A DNA stretch of 5,496 nucleotides from Bacillota bacterium. Lineage in GTDB: Bacteria; Bacillota_I; Bacilli_A; RFN20; CAG-826. Under the pieces are notes generated by a model. It worked only from the letters and a program-made list of their open reading frames with translations, was not told the origin of the DNA and did no database searches. A program made the position numbers and the translations under genes. The stretch is from positions 1-5,496 of the forward strand of contig JAEZUH010000038.1 of NCBI GenBank assembly GCA_023443485.1. The letters are read 5' to 3'. Numbering within the stretch: the first letter of the stretch is position 1; each line of letters opens with the position of its first letter. Below, one piece after another: positions 1 through 5,496 of the stretch.

Positions 1-114
1 GGCGTTAGGAGCTAACAAATGACTTTTTCCGATGTACCCCTTTTCGTTTTCTTCAGCACTTTGCAATACTTCACCGCAGTGATAACATCGCATTACTCTT
101 TTAACTTTTCCCAT
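1..114 (-). CDS. yqeH: YqeH-type ribosome-assembly GTPase, N-terminal fragment (cut by window edge)
   Basis: Only the first 38 codons are visible; the frame is open through base 1. The peptide begins MGKVKRVMRCYHCG and continues with EVLQ and then EKGYIGKSHL. The C10-x-x-C13-G pair followed by a Q and a GY is the start of the treble-clef zinc finger that opens YqeH proteins; B. subtilis YqeH has CIGCG in the same place. In the family this finger precedes a circularly permuted GTPase domain, and the protein acts in 30S ribosomal subunit assembly. The permuted GTPase motifs lie outside the window, so the call rests on the finger plus gene order directly after yqeG, as in the Bacillus yqeG-yqeH cluster. 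The ATG at 114 is well supported by a GGAGGA site 6 nt upstream. It lies inside the end of yqeG (14-nt overlap, different frame), which suggests coupled translation. Another CxxC protein is possible but less likely. Confidence 0.82.
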   Translation of the reverse strand, partial: MGKVKRVMRCYHCGEVLQSAEENEKGYIGKSHLLAPNA

Positions 115-634
115 AAAAAGTCCTCCAATCTGGTAATTTTCCTTTTTTCTTTAGGCTTCTTCGAAGTGGAATATCGATTAAACGATTTAATCTAGTAGTC
201 CATTGGTCCTCATTAACTATTTTATCAGTTAATATGGCCTTAATGTCAGCAGCATTCGCTGCCCCAACATCAGTCATCAGCTGATCTCCAATAAGCATGA
301 CTTTGTCATGTTTAATATTGGAAGCCTTTAAAAAACTCTTAATTTTTTTTGCAAACGGTTTCATTGCGCTGCTAATACATTCAACTTGAAGGAAGCTTGC
401 GTATGTTTGAACTCTCTTTCCTTTATTGTTAGAAACAATGATTGGAATTATTCCATTTTCCCTTAAATCTTTAATCAAATTGATAGCAGGTAATGTTGGA
501 TAATAGATGCGATAAGAATCAAGAGTATTGTCTAGATCAATCAATAAGTACTTTATTCCCATTTGAGAATAAAAGGGTATTTCAATATCGTAGATTGATT
601 TTGCATGGGCAAAGACTGTTCTTCTAATACACAT
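101..634 (-). CDS. yqeG: YqeG family HAD-superfamily (IIIA) phosphatase
   Basis: This is a cytoplasmic HAD-type hydrolase of the YqeG family, 177 residues from the ATG at 634, close to the usual ~170. All four HAD motifs are present: motif I D33-L-D35-N-T-L (nucleophile and acid/base), motif II VS68NN, motif III K92 in a KP context, and motif IV GD117QLMTD122V (Mg2+ ligands). There is no large cap insertion. The C-terminus is basic (RRSLKKKGK), as in B. subtilis YqeG. Members are predicted phosphatases; the substrate in bacteria is not known to me. The start is uncertain: the frame also has a GTG at 643, three codons upstream, and neither start has a recognisable Shine-Dalgarno. I prefer the ATG because the sequence up to SIYDI then has the family's usual N-terminal length. 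The 3' end overlaps yqeH by 14 nt, so the two are probably one transcription unit. TAA stop at 101-103. Confidence 0.9.
   Translation of the reverse strand: MCIRRTVFAHAKSIYDIEIPFYSQMGIKYLLIDLDNTLDSYRIYYPTLPAINLIKDLRENGIIPIIVSNNKGKRVQTYASFLQVECISSAMKPFAKKIKSFLKASNIKHDKVMLIGDQLMTDVGAANAADIKAILTDKIVNEDQWTTRLNRLIDIPLRRSLKKKGKLPDWRTFYGKS
121..126 (-). promoter_or_regulatory. Ribosome binding site of yqeH
   Basis: Read on the minus strand this is GGAGGA, followed by CTTTTT and the ATG at 114. The site lies within the last codons of yqeG. It fixes the yqeH start and implies that yqeG and yqeH are translated from one message. Confidence 0.8.
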
Positions 635-643
635 AAATTTCAC

Positions 644-801
644 TTTTATTTTATATTAAAAATAATAGAGTGCCTAGTAATACGAATAAAATGTCATTTT
701 AAATCGGATTTATGACAAGAAATTACGGTTGTAACCTTCAAAATGAAATACTAAAAAACTACTAATAAATTACTGATATTTAATTGAACATACAGAGTAT
801 G
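644..801. other. Non-coding spacer between parC and yqeG
   Basis: This 158-nt AT-rich stretch lies between the parC stop and the yqeG start region. I find no credible ORF or tRNA. Beyond the hairpin at 787-803 there is no stem followed by a U-tract. No convincing -35/-10 pair is seen for yqeG: TATTAT (minus strand, just upstream of the start region) resembles a -10 but lacks a fitting -35, and TTGTCA near 714-719 lacks a -10 at normal spacing. It is therefore open whether yqeG is read from its own promoter here or by read-through from parE-parC. Confidence 0.6.
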
Positions 802-803
802 TT
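787..803 (-). other. Small stem-loop at the parC stop codon (possible weak terminator or 3'-end hairpin)
   Basis: On the minus strand the sequence AACATAC-TCT-GTATGTT forms a perfect 7-bp stem with a 3-nt loop. It starts within the parC TAA codon. The stem is mostly A-U (two G-C pairs) and is followed by CAATTAAATAT instead of a U-run, so it does not meet the usual intrinsic-terminator pattern. It may stabilise the 3' end, attenuate read-through weakly, or be chance. Confidence 0.3.
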
Positions 804-3426
804 ATTCTTCATCATCAAAAATAGATATCTGTTCAAATGTTCCCGATTCATCCTTCATTGTTTTCTCGGATGAATCTTCATCACTTTTATCCATGATTGG
901 GGTTTCTTTTTGCTTGATTTCTTTTTGGATAATCGGATGAGATATTGAATCTTTGTTAATTGAATCTAAAGAGTCATCAAAAACATATTCGATTCTTGTT
1001 TTGCTCGGAATTGATATATTCTTTTTTGCATACTTATTTATATCTGTTAGATATAAGTCTTCAACTTTGTATGAGAAAATGCTCTGATTGTTTAACCCTA
1101 AGTTCACAATATAATCATCGCTGATCTGATTTTTTGCTTTTAAGGATGAAACAATGTGATGAATATCACTCTTAAAACACGGCATGATTTGCGTTGGCTT
1201 ACCGAGTCTTGGCGTGCACGTGACTTTATTAGGATCGAGTACGCGCTCATGGCCTTTGTCTGTGAAGATGAGAATTTTTGCTTTTTCATCTCCGTCAAAA
1301 GCAAACAAACTTATAGTTTGATTTTTTCCTAAACCAGTAACTGACTTAACTCCGCCAGCTTTTGAACTTAAGATTGATAAATCATTTTCGTTAAAACGTG
1401 TGGCATAACCATCGTTAGTGAGAACAAGCAAATCGCTATTACCGGTCAACACTTGTATTCCTACCACTTCATCACTGCTTAAAAGGCGCATGTAGCGAGA
1501 AAGACGTGGCCGTGAGTAGAAATCTAGCGATGTGCTTGCCATTCGTTTGATCTGGCCAAAGCGACTTAATGACGATAGATAGATATCTTCTCTCAATTTG
1601 CTAACGGCGATAGCTTTGATAATCTTTTCTCCGGCCCCAAGAGTTACAAAAGTATTAAGATGAGTACCTTCATCTTTCCACTTTGTTTCATTTATTTTGT
1701 GAACTGGAATGCTAGTATAGTTGCCCAAATTGGTGAAACAAATTAAATAATCGGTAGTAAAAGCTTCTCCAGCACTAACGAGACAGTCGCCGCTTTTTAA
1801 ACCAGGCAAAGCATCAGTTCCTGAGCCTTTGAACGACTTGATGGATGAGCGCTTGATATAACCATCTCTTGTGACAGCAACAATCACATTTTCTTTAGCG
1901 ATTAAATCGCGTTTATCAATTGGCTCAATCTCAATTTTTCCTTCAACGGCGGTCCTTCTATCGTCACCGTATTTTAAAGCGATTTGTTTTAAATCTTTGA
2001 TTAAAGCACGATTCAATTTATTAGGATCTTCAAGAATTTCATTGAGACCAGCAATGTCTTTTTCTAACTGAACCTTTTCTTTTTCGAGAACTTCCTCATC
2101 GGTGTGGCTCAATTTGTATAATGGCATGGTGACAATCGCTTCCGCTTGTTCATTTGAAAAGCCAAAACGCTTGCATAGATTAACTTTCGAATCATTTTTG
2201 TCTTTGCTTTTACGAATGATATCAACGACTTCATTGATTGATAAAGAAGCGGTGATTAGCCCAACAACGAGATGCAAACGATCAGTAAATTTTCCTAAAT
2301 CGAATTTACTTTGACGAGTAATAACTTCGACCTGATGGGCTATATAGGCATCAACGAACTCAATTAAAGATAAAGTTCTTGGTCTGCCATCGACAATGGC
2401 GACCATATTTGCAGAATAAGAAGAAAATAACGAAGTTTTCTTCATTAAGTATTTTAAAAGAAGATCAGCTCTAGCATCTTTTTTGCAATCAACAACGATT
2501 CGAATGCCTTTCCAGTCGCTTTCATCACGCACTTCTAACAAACCATTAACTGACTTAGAGTGGATGATTTTATCAATTTCATAGACTAATTGAATTTTAA
2601 CGACTTTATAAGGAATCTCGGTGATAACGATTTGTTGAAGATCTTTTGTCTTAACAATTTCTGCTTTAGCAGAAACCTCTATTCTTCCTCGACCAGTTGT
2701 ATAGATGTTTTTTAGTCCCTCTGATTCAAAAATTATTCCACCACCAGGGAAATCAGGACCCTTTACAAAATTGAGCAAATCCTCAATTGTAGCGGTTTTA
2801 TGATTGATTCGATAAATAATCGCTTCGATTACTTCTCTGAGATTATGTGGAGGTATCTCAGTTGCTAAAGCAACTGCAATGCCCTCTGTTCCGTTGACTA
2901 ATAAATTGGGAAAGCGACTTGGTAAGACAATTGGTTCTAATTCAGTGTCATCGAAATTAAGCTGCATTTCGACAGTGTTTTTATCGATGTTTTTTACTAA
3001 TTCATTGCTTAATTCGCTGAGACGAGATTCGGTGTATCGATAAGCAGCGGGAGAGTCTCCATCAATTGATCCGTTGTTTCCTTGAAAATCGATGAGAGGG
3101 TAGCGAACTTTCCAATCTTGACTCATTCTTGCAAGAGCTTCGTAAATTGAAGAATCACCATGGGGATGGTAAGTTCCCATCACAGTTCCCACAGTATGAG
3201 CGCATTTCTTGGTTGGCTTATTGAAAAGATTATTGCTCTTGTACATTGAGAAAATAATTCTTCTTTGGACTGGCTTTAATCCATCGCGAACATCAGGAAT
3301 GGCACGATCTTGAATGACATATTTTGCATAGGTGGCATAACGATCACCCATTACATTTTCTAAAGGTTCAATCGAAATATTTTCTTTGATAGTCTCATCA
3401 ACTATGACATCATTTTTCTTTGCCAT
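802..3426 (-). CDS. parC: DNA topoisomerase IV subunit A (ParC/GrlA)
   Basis: This is the DNA cleavage/religation subunit of topoisomerase IV, which with ParE decatenates replicated chromosomes and relaxes supercoils. It has 874 residues. The winged-helix breakage-reunion domain covers about residues 20-500, with catalytic R130-Y131 (RYTESRLSEL). The quinolone region HPHGDSSIYEA has S92 and E96, equivalent to S80 and E84 of S. aureus GrlA, both in the susceptible state. A charged coiled-coil stretch lies near 440-485. The C-terminal beta-pinwheel covers about 513-815 and starts TRDGYIKRSSIKSF; it carries the ParC-type GNYTSIPVHKI and KWKDEGTH segments. The GyrA-box (QRRGGRG-like) of gyrase is absent, and the gene follows parE, so ParC is favoured over GyrA. 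The protein is longer than S. aureus GrlA (~800) mainly because of an acidic, low-complexity tail (817-874) ending EQISIFDDEE. The ATG at 3426 follows the parE stop by 3 nt and has a full ribosome site. TAA stop at 802-804. Confidence 0.97.
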   Translation of the reverse strand: MAKKNDVIVDETIKENISIEPLENVMGDRYATYAKYVIQDRAIPDVRDGLKPVQRRIIFSMYKSNNLFNKPTKKCAHTVGTVMGTYHPHGDSSIYEALARMSQDWKVRYPLIDFQGNNGSIDGDSPAAYRYTESRLSELSNELVKNIDKNTVEMQLNFDDTELEPIVLPSRFPNLLVNGTEGIAVALATEIPPHNLREVIEAIIYRINHKTATIEDLLNFVKGPDFPGGGIIFESEGLKNIYTTGRGRIEVSAKAEIVKTKDLQQIVITEIPYKVVKIQLVYEIDKIIHSKSVNGLLEVRDESDWKGIRIVVDCKKDARADLLLKYLMKKTSLFSSYSANMVAIVDGRPRTLSLIEFVDAYIAHQVEVITRQSKFDLGKFTDRLHLVVGLITASLSINEVVDIIRKSKDKNDSKVNLCKRFGFSNEQAEAIVTMPLYKLSHTDEEVLEKEKVQLEKDIAGLNEILEDPNKLNRALIKDLKQIALKYGDDRRTAVEGKIEIEPIDKRDLIAKENVIVAVTRDGYIKRSSIKSFKGSGTDALPGLKSGDCLVSAGEAFTTDYLICFTNLGNYTSIPVHKINETKWKDEGTHLNTFVTLGAGEKIIKAIAVSKLREDIYLSSLSRFGQIKRMASTSLDFYSRPRLSRYMRLLSSDEVVGIQVLTGNSDLLVLTNDGYATRFNENDLSILSSKAGGVKSVTGLGKNQTISLFAFDGDEKAKILIFTDKGHERVLDPNKVTCTPRLGKPTQIMPCFKSDIHHIVSSLKAKNQISDDYIVNLGLNNQSIFSYKVEDLYLTDINKYAKKNISIPSKTRIEYVFDDSLDSINKDSISHPIIQKEIKQKETPIMDKSDEDSSEKTMKDESGTFEQISIFDDEE
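817..831 (-). other. Codons for QISIF, a sliding-clamp-binding-like peptide in the ParC tail
   Basis: Residues 866-870 of ParC read Q-I-S-I-F, four residues from the C-terminus and preceded by about 50 residues of charged, probably disordered sequence. The bacterial beta-clamp (DnaN) binding consensus is QL[SD]LF. The peptide keeps the Q, S and F and replaces both leucines with isoleucine. Similarity and terminal location are seen directly; clamp binding is inference only. Confidence 0.35.
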
Positions 3427-3429
3427 ATT

Positions 3430-5379
3430 TTATTTGACCTCCTTTAAAAAATTGTCTACTTGTCGGAAATCGACATTTTCTTCTACCCATTTACGACGAA
3501 GAACAATATCTTTGCCCATCAAGGTAGAAACACGATTTTCCGCTAGAAGCGGATCTTCGATATCAACTTGTATTAAAAGGCGGCTTTTTGGATCCATTGT
3601 TGTTTCCTTAAGCTGAATAGCATCCATTTCTCCCAAACCTTTATAACGAGAAATTTTATAGCCGGAGCCTATTTTTTTCTTTGCGGCTTCTAGCCCCTCA
3701 TCATCCCAAGCATATTCCTGAGTGAGTTTTCCTTTATCTTCTTTGTAGACTCGATAGAGAGGCGGAACAGCAATAAAAACATGGCCAGTAGTGATTAATG
3801 GTCTCATGTAGTGATAGAAAAAAGTTAATAGAAGAGTTTGAATATGGGCTCCATCGGTATCAGCATCGGTCATAATGATGATTTTTCCATAATGGCTATC
3901 ATTGATATCGAAGGATTGGCCAAAGCCTGCCCCAATCGTATTAATTATTGTGGCTATTTCCTCGTTCTTTAAAACGTTTGCCACAGGTATTCCATCTGTA
4001 TTAAGTGGCTTTCCACGAAGTGGAAGAATGGCTTGATGAAGACGGTCTCGACCTTTTTTCGCGCTTCCACCAGCGGAATCGCCTTCAACAATGAATAGTT
4101 CATTAAGTTTATAGTCTTTGCTTTGAGCTGGTGTCAATTTATCGGAAAGAATGACTTCACTTTTTGTTTTTCTAGCGTTGCGAGCCTCATCTTTAGCTTT
4201 TCTTGCCGCGATTCTTGCTTGTTGAGAATCAACACACTTTTTAATAATTGAAATGGCGATTTCTTTATTTTCTGTGAGATAATATGTGAATTTATTATAG
4301 ATAACATTTTGAACAATGTAGGTTGCTTCTTGAGTTCCTAATTTGCTCTTGGTTTGTCCTTCGAATTCATTAATTTCTTCAGGTATTTTAAGCGAAATAA
4401 CCGCGGTTAAGCCTTCGCGTATATCTGTTCCATCGAGTTTTTTGTTTCTTAACAAATTATTATTTTCGGCAAAATCGTTTACTGCTCTAGTGATGCCTGT
4501 TTTGAAGCCAACTTCATGGGTTCCACCATCTTTGGTGCGGACATTATTGGCATAAGAAATTAAAGTTTCATTATAATCAGCAGAACAGTATTGAAGCGCG
4601 ATTTCCGTGATAATTCCCGTGCTTTCATCAGCGTCGTAAAAATCGATTACAGGGGTGAGAGGCGTCTTGTTAGCGTTGATATTTTCGACATAAGCATAAA
4701 GCCCTCTTTCGTAATGAAATTCCTGAGTTTCGTTTGTTCTTTCATCTATTAAGATGAAAGTTACATCCTTCATTAAGAAAGCAGACTCTTGGAGATGCCC
4801 CGCGATTACATCTCTTTTAAAGTCGACAGTCGAGAAAATTTTGCTATCTGGTTTGAAACGCACAAAAGTACCATGTTTTTTTGTGGTTCCAATTACTTCA
4901 AGAGGAGTAACGAGTTTTCCTCCGTTTTCAAATCGTAAATGAGAAATATTACCATCGTTATTAACGATGACATCAAGATATTCTGACAAAGCATTAGTAA
5001 CTGAAGCGCCTACTCCATGTAGACCACCAGCACTTTTATAGACAGCACTATTAAATTTTCCACCAGCGTGTAGCTCAGAGAAAACGATCTCAACAGCTGG
5101 CTTACCAGTTTCTTTATTAATTCCAGTTGGAATGCCTCTTCCCTCATCTTGAACTGAACAAGAACCATCTTTATAGATGGTTACAATAATTTTGTCTCCG
5201 AATCCAGAGAGAGCCTCGTCAACAGCGTTATCAATAACTTCCCACACTAAATGATGAAGTCCACTTGCATTTGTTGAGCCAATATACATGGCTGGTCTTT
5301 TTCTTACACCCTCAAGACCTTGGAGGATGTGAATGTCATCAGCGGTGTACTGTAAAGACTTGTTTTTTTGTTCGTCCAT
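3430..5379 (-). CDS. parE: DNA topoisomerase IV subunit B (ParE/GrlB)
   Basis: This is the ATPase subunit of topoisomerase IV; it binds ATP, dimerises to capture the transported DNA segment and supplies the TOPRIM metal site for cleavage by ParC. It has 649 residues, normal for ParE. The GHKL ATPase domain (about 15-230) shows E47/N51 in EVIDNAVDEA, D78 in DEGRGIP and the glycine-rich ATP lid SAGGLHGVGASV (116-127). The transducer domain (about 230-400) carries NNVRTKDGGTHEVGFKTG and the QTK loop Q342-x-K344. The TOPRIM domain has E432 in VEGDSAGGSA and D505-A-D507-T-D509, and the C-terminal RYKGLGEM motif is at 578-585. KLTPAQSKDYKLNEL before TOPRIM and GRDRLHQAILPLRGK after it match Gram-positive ParE, and parC follows directly, so GyrB is less likely. 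The ATG at 5379 has AGGAGGT 8 nt upstream. TAA stop at 3430-3432. Confidence 0.97.
   Translation of the reverse strand: MDEQKNKSLQYTADDIHILQGLEGVRKRPAMYIGSTNASGLHHLVWEVIDNAVDEALSGFGDKIIVTIYKDGSCSVQDEGRGIPTGINKETGKPAVEIVFSELHAGGKFNSAVYKSAGGLHGVGASVTNALSEYLDVIVNNDGNISHLRFENGGKLVTPLEVIGTTKKHGTFVRFKPDSKIFSTVDFKRDVIAGHLQESAFLMKDVTFILIDERTNETQEFHYERGLYAYVENINANKTPLTPVIDFYDADESTGIITEIALQYCSADYNETLISYANNVRTKDGGTHEVGFKTGITRAVNDFAENNNLLRNKKLDGTDIREGLTAVISLKIPEEINEFEGQTKSKLGTQEATYIVQNVIYNKFTYYLTENKEIAISIIKKCVDSQQARIAARKAKDEARNARKTKSEVILSDKLTPAQSKDYKLNELFIVEGDSAGGSAKKGRDRLHQAILPLRGKPLNTDGIPVANVLKNEEIATIINTIGAGFGQSFDINDSHYGKIIIMTDADTDGAHIQTLLLTFFYHYMRPLITTGHVFIAVPPLYRVYKEDKGKLTQEYAWDDEGLEAAKKKIGSGYKISRYKGLGEMDAIQLKETTMDPKSRLLIQVDIEDPLLAENRVSTLMGKDIVLRRKWVEENVDFRQVDNFLKEVK
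3437..3445 (-). promoter_or_regulatory. Ribosome binding site of parC, inside the end of parE
   Basis: The minus strand reads AAAGGAGGT, a near-complete match to the anti-Shine-Dalgarno, with 10 nt between it and the parC ATG at 3426. It is formed by the last sense codons of parE (K-E-V), so ribosomes ending parE finish on top of the parC initiation region. This supports coupled, balanced production of the two subunits. Confidence 0.85.
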
Positions 5380-5387
5380 TACCCACT

Positions 5388-5394
5388 ACCTCCT
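5388..5394 (-). promoter_or_regulatory. Ribosome binding site of parE
   Basis: The minus strand reads AGGAGGT, a strong Shine-Dalgarno, separated by 8 nt from the ATG at 5379. It fixes the parE start. Confidence 0.88.
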
Positions 5395-5405
5395 AATCGC
5401 TCTTA

Positions 5406-5435
5406 ATTATATACAAATTAAGTTGCAAATATAAA
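5406..5435 (-). promoter_or_regulatory. Candidate sigma-A-type promoter for parE-parC
   Basis: A perfect -10 hexamer TATAAT lies at 5406-5411 (minus strand), 18 nt from a -35-like TTTATA at 5430-5435, which matches TTGACA at four of six positions. Transcription would start near 5399, giving a leader of about 20 nt that holds the parE ribosome site and little else. The short leader leaves no room for a riboswitch or attenuator. Confidence 0.6.
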
Positions 5436-5450
5436 GTTATTTAGTAGAAT
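5423..5450 (+). promoter_or_regulatory. Candidate promoter for the divergent plus-strand gene
   Basis: TTGCAA at 5423-5428 matches TTGACA at four of six positions and is followed after 16 nt by TAGAAT at 5445-5450, which matches TATAAT at five of six. Transcription would start near 5457, about 20 nt before the ATG at 5478. Its footprint overlaps the -35 region of the parE promoter candidate. Confidence 0.5.
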
Positions 5451-5466
5451 AAAAAGATAGGAAAAC

Positions 5467-5471
5467 GAGGG
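5467..5471 (+). promoter_or_regulatory. Ribosome binding site of the divergent plus-strand gene
   Basis: GAGGG lies 6 nt before the ATG at 5478, a normal position for a Shine-Dalgarno. Together with the promoter candidate upstream it is the main support that a gene starts here. Confidence 0.55.
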
Positions 5472-5477
5472 TAAATT

Positions 5478-5496
5478 ATGAATATATTATATAATA
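5478..5496 (+). CDS. Start of a divergent gene, possibly plsY (six codons visible)
   Basis: An ATG at 5478 opens a frame reading MNILYN before the window ends. A ribosome site (5467-5471) and a promoter candidate (5423-5450) precede it. Six residues cannot identify a protein. In B. subtilis and S. aureus the gene divergent from parE is plsY (yneS), an integral-membrane acyl-phosphate:glycerol-3-phosphate acyltransferase with a short hydrophobic N-terminus. The visible residues do not contradict that, but the assignment is an inference from synteny only, so no symbol is given. Confidence 0.45.

Noticed and set aside
4..16. Short inverted repeat GTTAG-GAG-CTAAC at the left edge
   Set aside because: It falls within the yqeH coding frame (LLAPN), and five base pairs is within chance expectation.
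688..700. Near-palindrome AAAATGTCATTTT in the parC-yqeG spacer as an operator or terminator
   Set aside because: The arms leave almost no loop, the pairing is A-T only apart from one pair, there is no second copy, and no promoter hexamers are placed around it in a convincing way.
1871..2314. Plus-strand open frames of about 66-70 codons antisense to parC (similar ones antisense to parE near 3386-3616, 4343-4555 and 4754-4942)
   Set aside because: They lie wholly or almost wholly opposite conserved domains of ParC or ParE, have no ribosome sites that I can see, and their low-complexity S/L/F-rich products resemble no family. They are shadows of the real genes.
4953..4969. 7-bp inverted repeat CATCGTT-ATT-AACGATG inside parE
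   Set aside because: It encodes an ordinary VNNDGN loop in the ATPase domain. It has no U-tract and no second copy, so it is treated as chance.
5163..5182. Perfect 8-bp inverted repeat AACCATCT-TTAT-AGATGGTT inside parE
   Set aside because: It lies in coding sequence at codons 66-73 of the ATPase domain (TIYKDGS), whose residues are normal for the family. One such repeat is expected by chance in AT-rich coding DNA, and nothing nearby suggests a regulatory role.
802..5379. Reading the pair as gyrB-gyrA
   Set aside because: The A subunit lacks a GyrA-box and has ParC-type pinwheel segments, and the B subunit matches Gram-positive ParE around TOPRIM. An alignment against both paralogues of a close relative would settle it finally.
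1..5496. A hidden mobile element, defence system, CRISPR array or RNA gene
   Set aside because: Coding density is nearly complete with conserved housekeeping genes. The two spacers are short and hold no tRNA-like or repeat-array structure, and I see no transposase remnants or target-site duplications.

Overview
The window is an AT-rich, densely coded bacterial housekeeping region. Nearly all of it is read from the minus strand: parE, then parC, then a yqeG-type HAD phosphatase gene, then the first 38 codons of a yqeH-type GTPase gene that runs off the left edge. At the right edge, a plus-strand gene of which only six codons are visible starts divergently from parE. The proteins resemble those of low-GC Gram-positives (Bacilli and the Mollicutes-related lineages). 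Shine-Dalgarno sites are strong and purine-rich. Every tryptophan codon I checked is TGG and the stops are TAA, so the standard code is used, not the Mycoplasma/Spiroplasma code in which TGA is Trp. An Acholeplasma-, Izemoplasma-, RF39- or Erysipelotrichia-like organism would fit, but the window cannot fix the genus.

Layout on the minus strand, in transcription order: a promoter candidate and a strong ribosome site (5388-5435), parE (5379-3430), a 3-nt gap, parC (3426-802), a 158-nt non-coding stretch that opens with a small hairpin at the parC stop, yqeG (634-101, alternative GTG start at 643), and yqeH (114 to beyond base 1), which overlaps yqeG by 14 nt. The last ~117 bases (5380-5496) form a compact divergent promoter region. 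A plus-strand promoter candidate and a start codon at 5478 fit the position that plsY occupies next to parE in Bacillus and Staphylococcus.

Functionally, parE and parC encode the two subunits of topoisomerase IV, the type IIA enzyme that unlinks daughter chromosomes. They look translationally linked, because the parC ribosome site lies inside the last parE codons. yqeG and yqeH form the usual Firmicute pair; YqeH is a GTPase needed for 30S subunit assembly. I see no mobile element, tRNA, rRNA, CRISPR array or defence system, and I found no undescribed system. The points most worth a second look are a clamp-binding-like pentapeptide at the extreme C-terminus of ParC, the interleaved divergent promoters, and the absence of a visible ribosome site in front of yqeG.
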